NCBI RefSeq assembly: GCF_004761975.1
Contig: NZ_RQII01000004.1
Coordinates: 1-64,000 of the forward strand
From: Planococcus koreensis
GTDB taxonomy: Bacteria; Bacillota; Bacilli; Bacillales_A; Planococcaceae
Length of the DNA stretch: 64,000 nucleotides
Direction of reading: 5' to 3'
The translations under genes and the position numbers were made by a program. The notes beneath the pieces were generated by a model, which worked only from the letters and a program-made list of their open reading frames with translations, had not been told where the DNA came from and searched no databases. Shown piece after piece: positions 63,797-64,000 of the stretch; position 1 is the stretch's first letter, and every line of letters starts with the position of its first letter.

Positions 63797-63880
63797 CTTT
63801 TTCCGTTTTGCTGCGAGCGGTGGCTGGGATTCCGTTGCATGGAATTCCCGGCGCCCATCAATGCGATGGCGCAGCCAATT
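63797..63880 (-). promoter_or_regulatory. Foldable leader upstream of the cysteine-rich gene
   Basis: On the minus strand GGCTG (63872-63876) pairs with CAGCC (63822-63826), enclosing two hairpins: CGCCATC/GATGGGCG (63852-63871) and GGGAATTCC/GGAATCCC (63825-63849). This makes a compact three-way junction, with a GC-rich tail (GCTCGCAGC) before the gene. I recognise no known riboswitch consensus. A candidate promoter, TTGCTT-18-TATCAT, lies at about 63931-63960. Confidence 0.4.
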
Positions 63881-64000
63881 AATTTATAAGTTCGCTGTCA
63901 TTGTATGTTTTGTGTTTTGCACTTTCTCTATGATAGTAAATCATTGCAGTAAAAAGCAATAGATATGTTCCAATTAAGTTTAAATAATATCAATTTGACT

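Overview
The window is chromosomal core sequence from a Gram-positive, aerobic, low-to-mid GC bacterium of the Bacillales. Almost every gene is recognisable by family and lies in the order known from Bacillus subtilis, mostly in mirror orientation. It has bacillithiol, caa3 oxidase, RNase J1, RNA polymerase epsilon and YlbF/YlbG-type genes. The division cluster holds only the vegetative transpeptidase gene (no spoVD or spoVE), and there are no sporulation sigma genes between ftsZ and ylmE. That points to a non-sporulating member, most likely Planococcaceae (Planococcus-like); this assignment is inference. I see no prophage, insertion sequence, CRISPR array, rRNA or tRNA.

Layout. 1-12.7 kb (minus): division and cell wall cluster mraZ-rsmH-ftsL-pbpB-mraY-murD-divIB-DUF881-DUF881-sbp-ftsA-ftsZ, then ylmE cut by the window edge. 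12.7-15.7 kb (minus): bshC (frameshifted), a DUF3397 gene and a ketopantoate reductase. 15.8-18.9 kb (minus): a three-gene acyl-CoA carboxylase operon behind a perfect CcpA (cre) consensus. 19.0-19.5 kb: a gene-free stretch with a mosaic repeat. 19.5-25.4 kb: enoyl-CoA hydratase, rpmF, DUF177, tmcAL, the YlbL protease, coaD, rsmD, ylbA, ylbG. 25.4-30.4 kb: glycerophosphodiesterase, ylbF, thioesterase, ylbC, a second copy of the repeat, a YugN-like gene, an AI-2E family permease.

30.6-41.8 kb: the aerobic terminal oxidase locus (DUF420, ctaG, ctaF, ctaE, ctaD, ctaC, ctaB, divergent ctaA) and pyruvate carboxylase. 41.9-47.3 kb: ftsW, ylaN, ylaL, ylaI, a small membrane protein that has lost its stop codon, ylaH, typA, ylaF. 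47.3-50.5 kb: inositol monophosphatase, a YkzI-like protein, yktB, yktA, a nitronate monooxygenase family enzyme. 50.6-58.1 kb: speA-type decarboxylase, polysaccharide deacetylase lipoprotein, the pyruvate dehydrogenase operon pdhABCD. 58.2-64 kb: ykyA, deformylase, a HAD phosphatase, an isolated 23-codon gene with its own promoter and terminator, rpoY-rnjA, ktrC and a cysteine-rich small protein behind a foldable leader.

Functionally the window couples peptidoglycan synthesis and septation (mra/fts genes, ftsW) with central carbon entry into the TCA cycle (pdh, pyc), aerobic respiration (cta) and RNA turnover (rnjA, rpoY, ylbF). The least explained items are the isolated 23-codon gene, the three-way-junction leader before the cysteine-rich protein, two apparent one-base deletions (bshC and the 44.3 kb membrane gene), a 10-bp-period operator before mraZ, and a mosaic intergenic repeat present twice.
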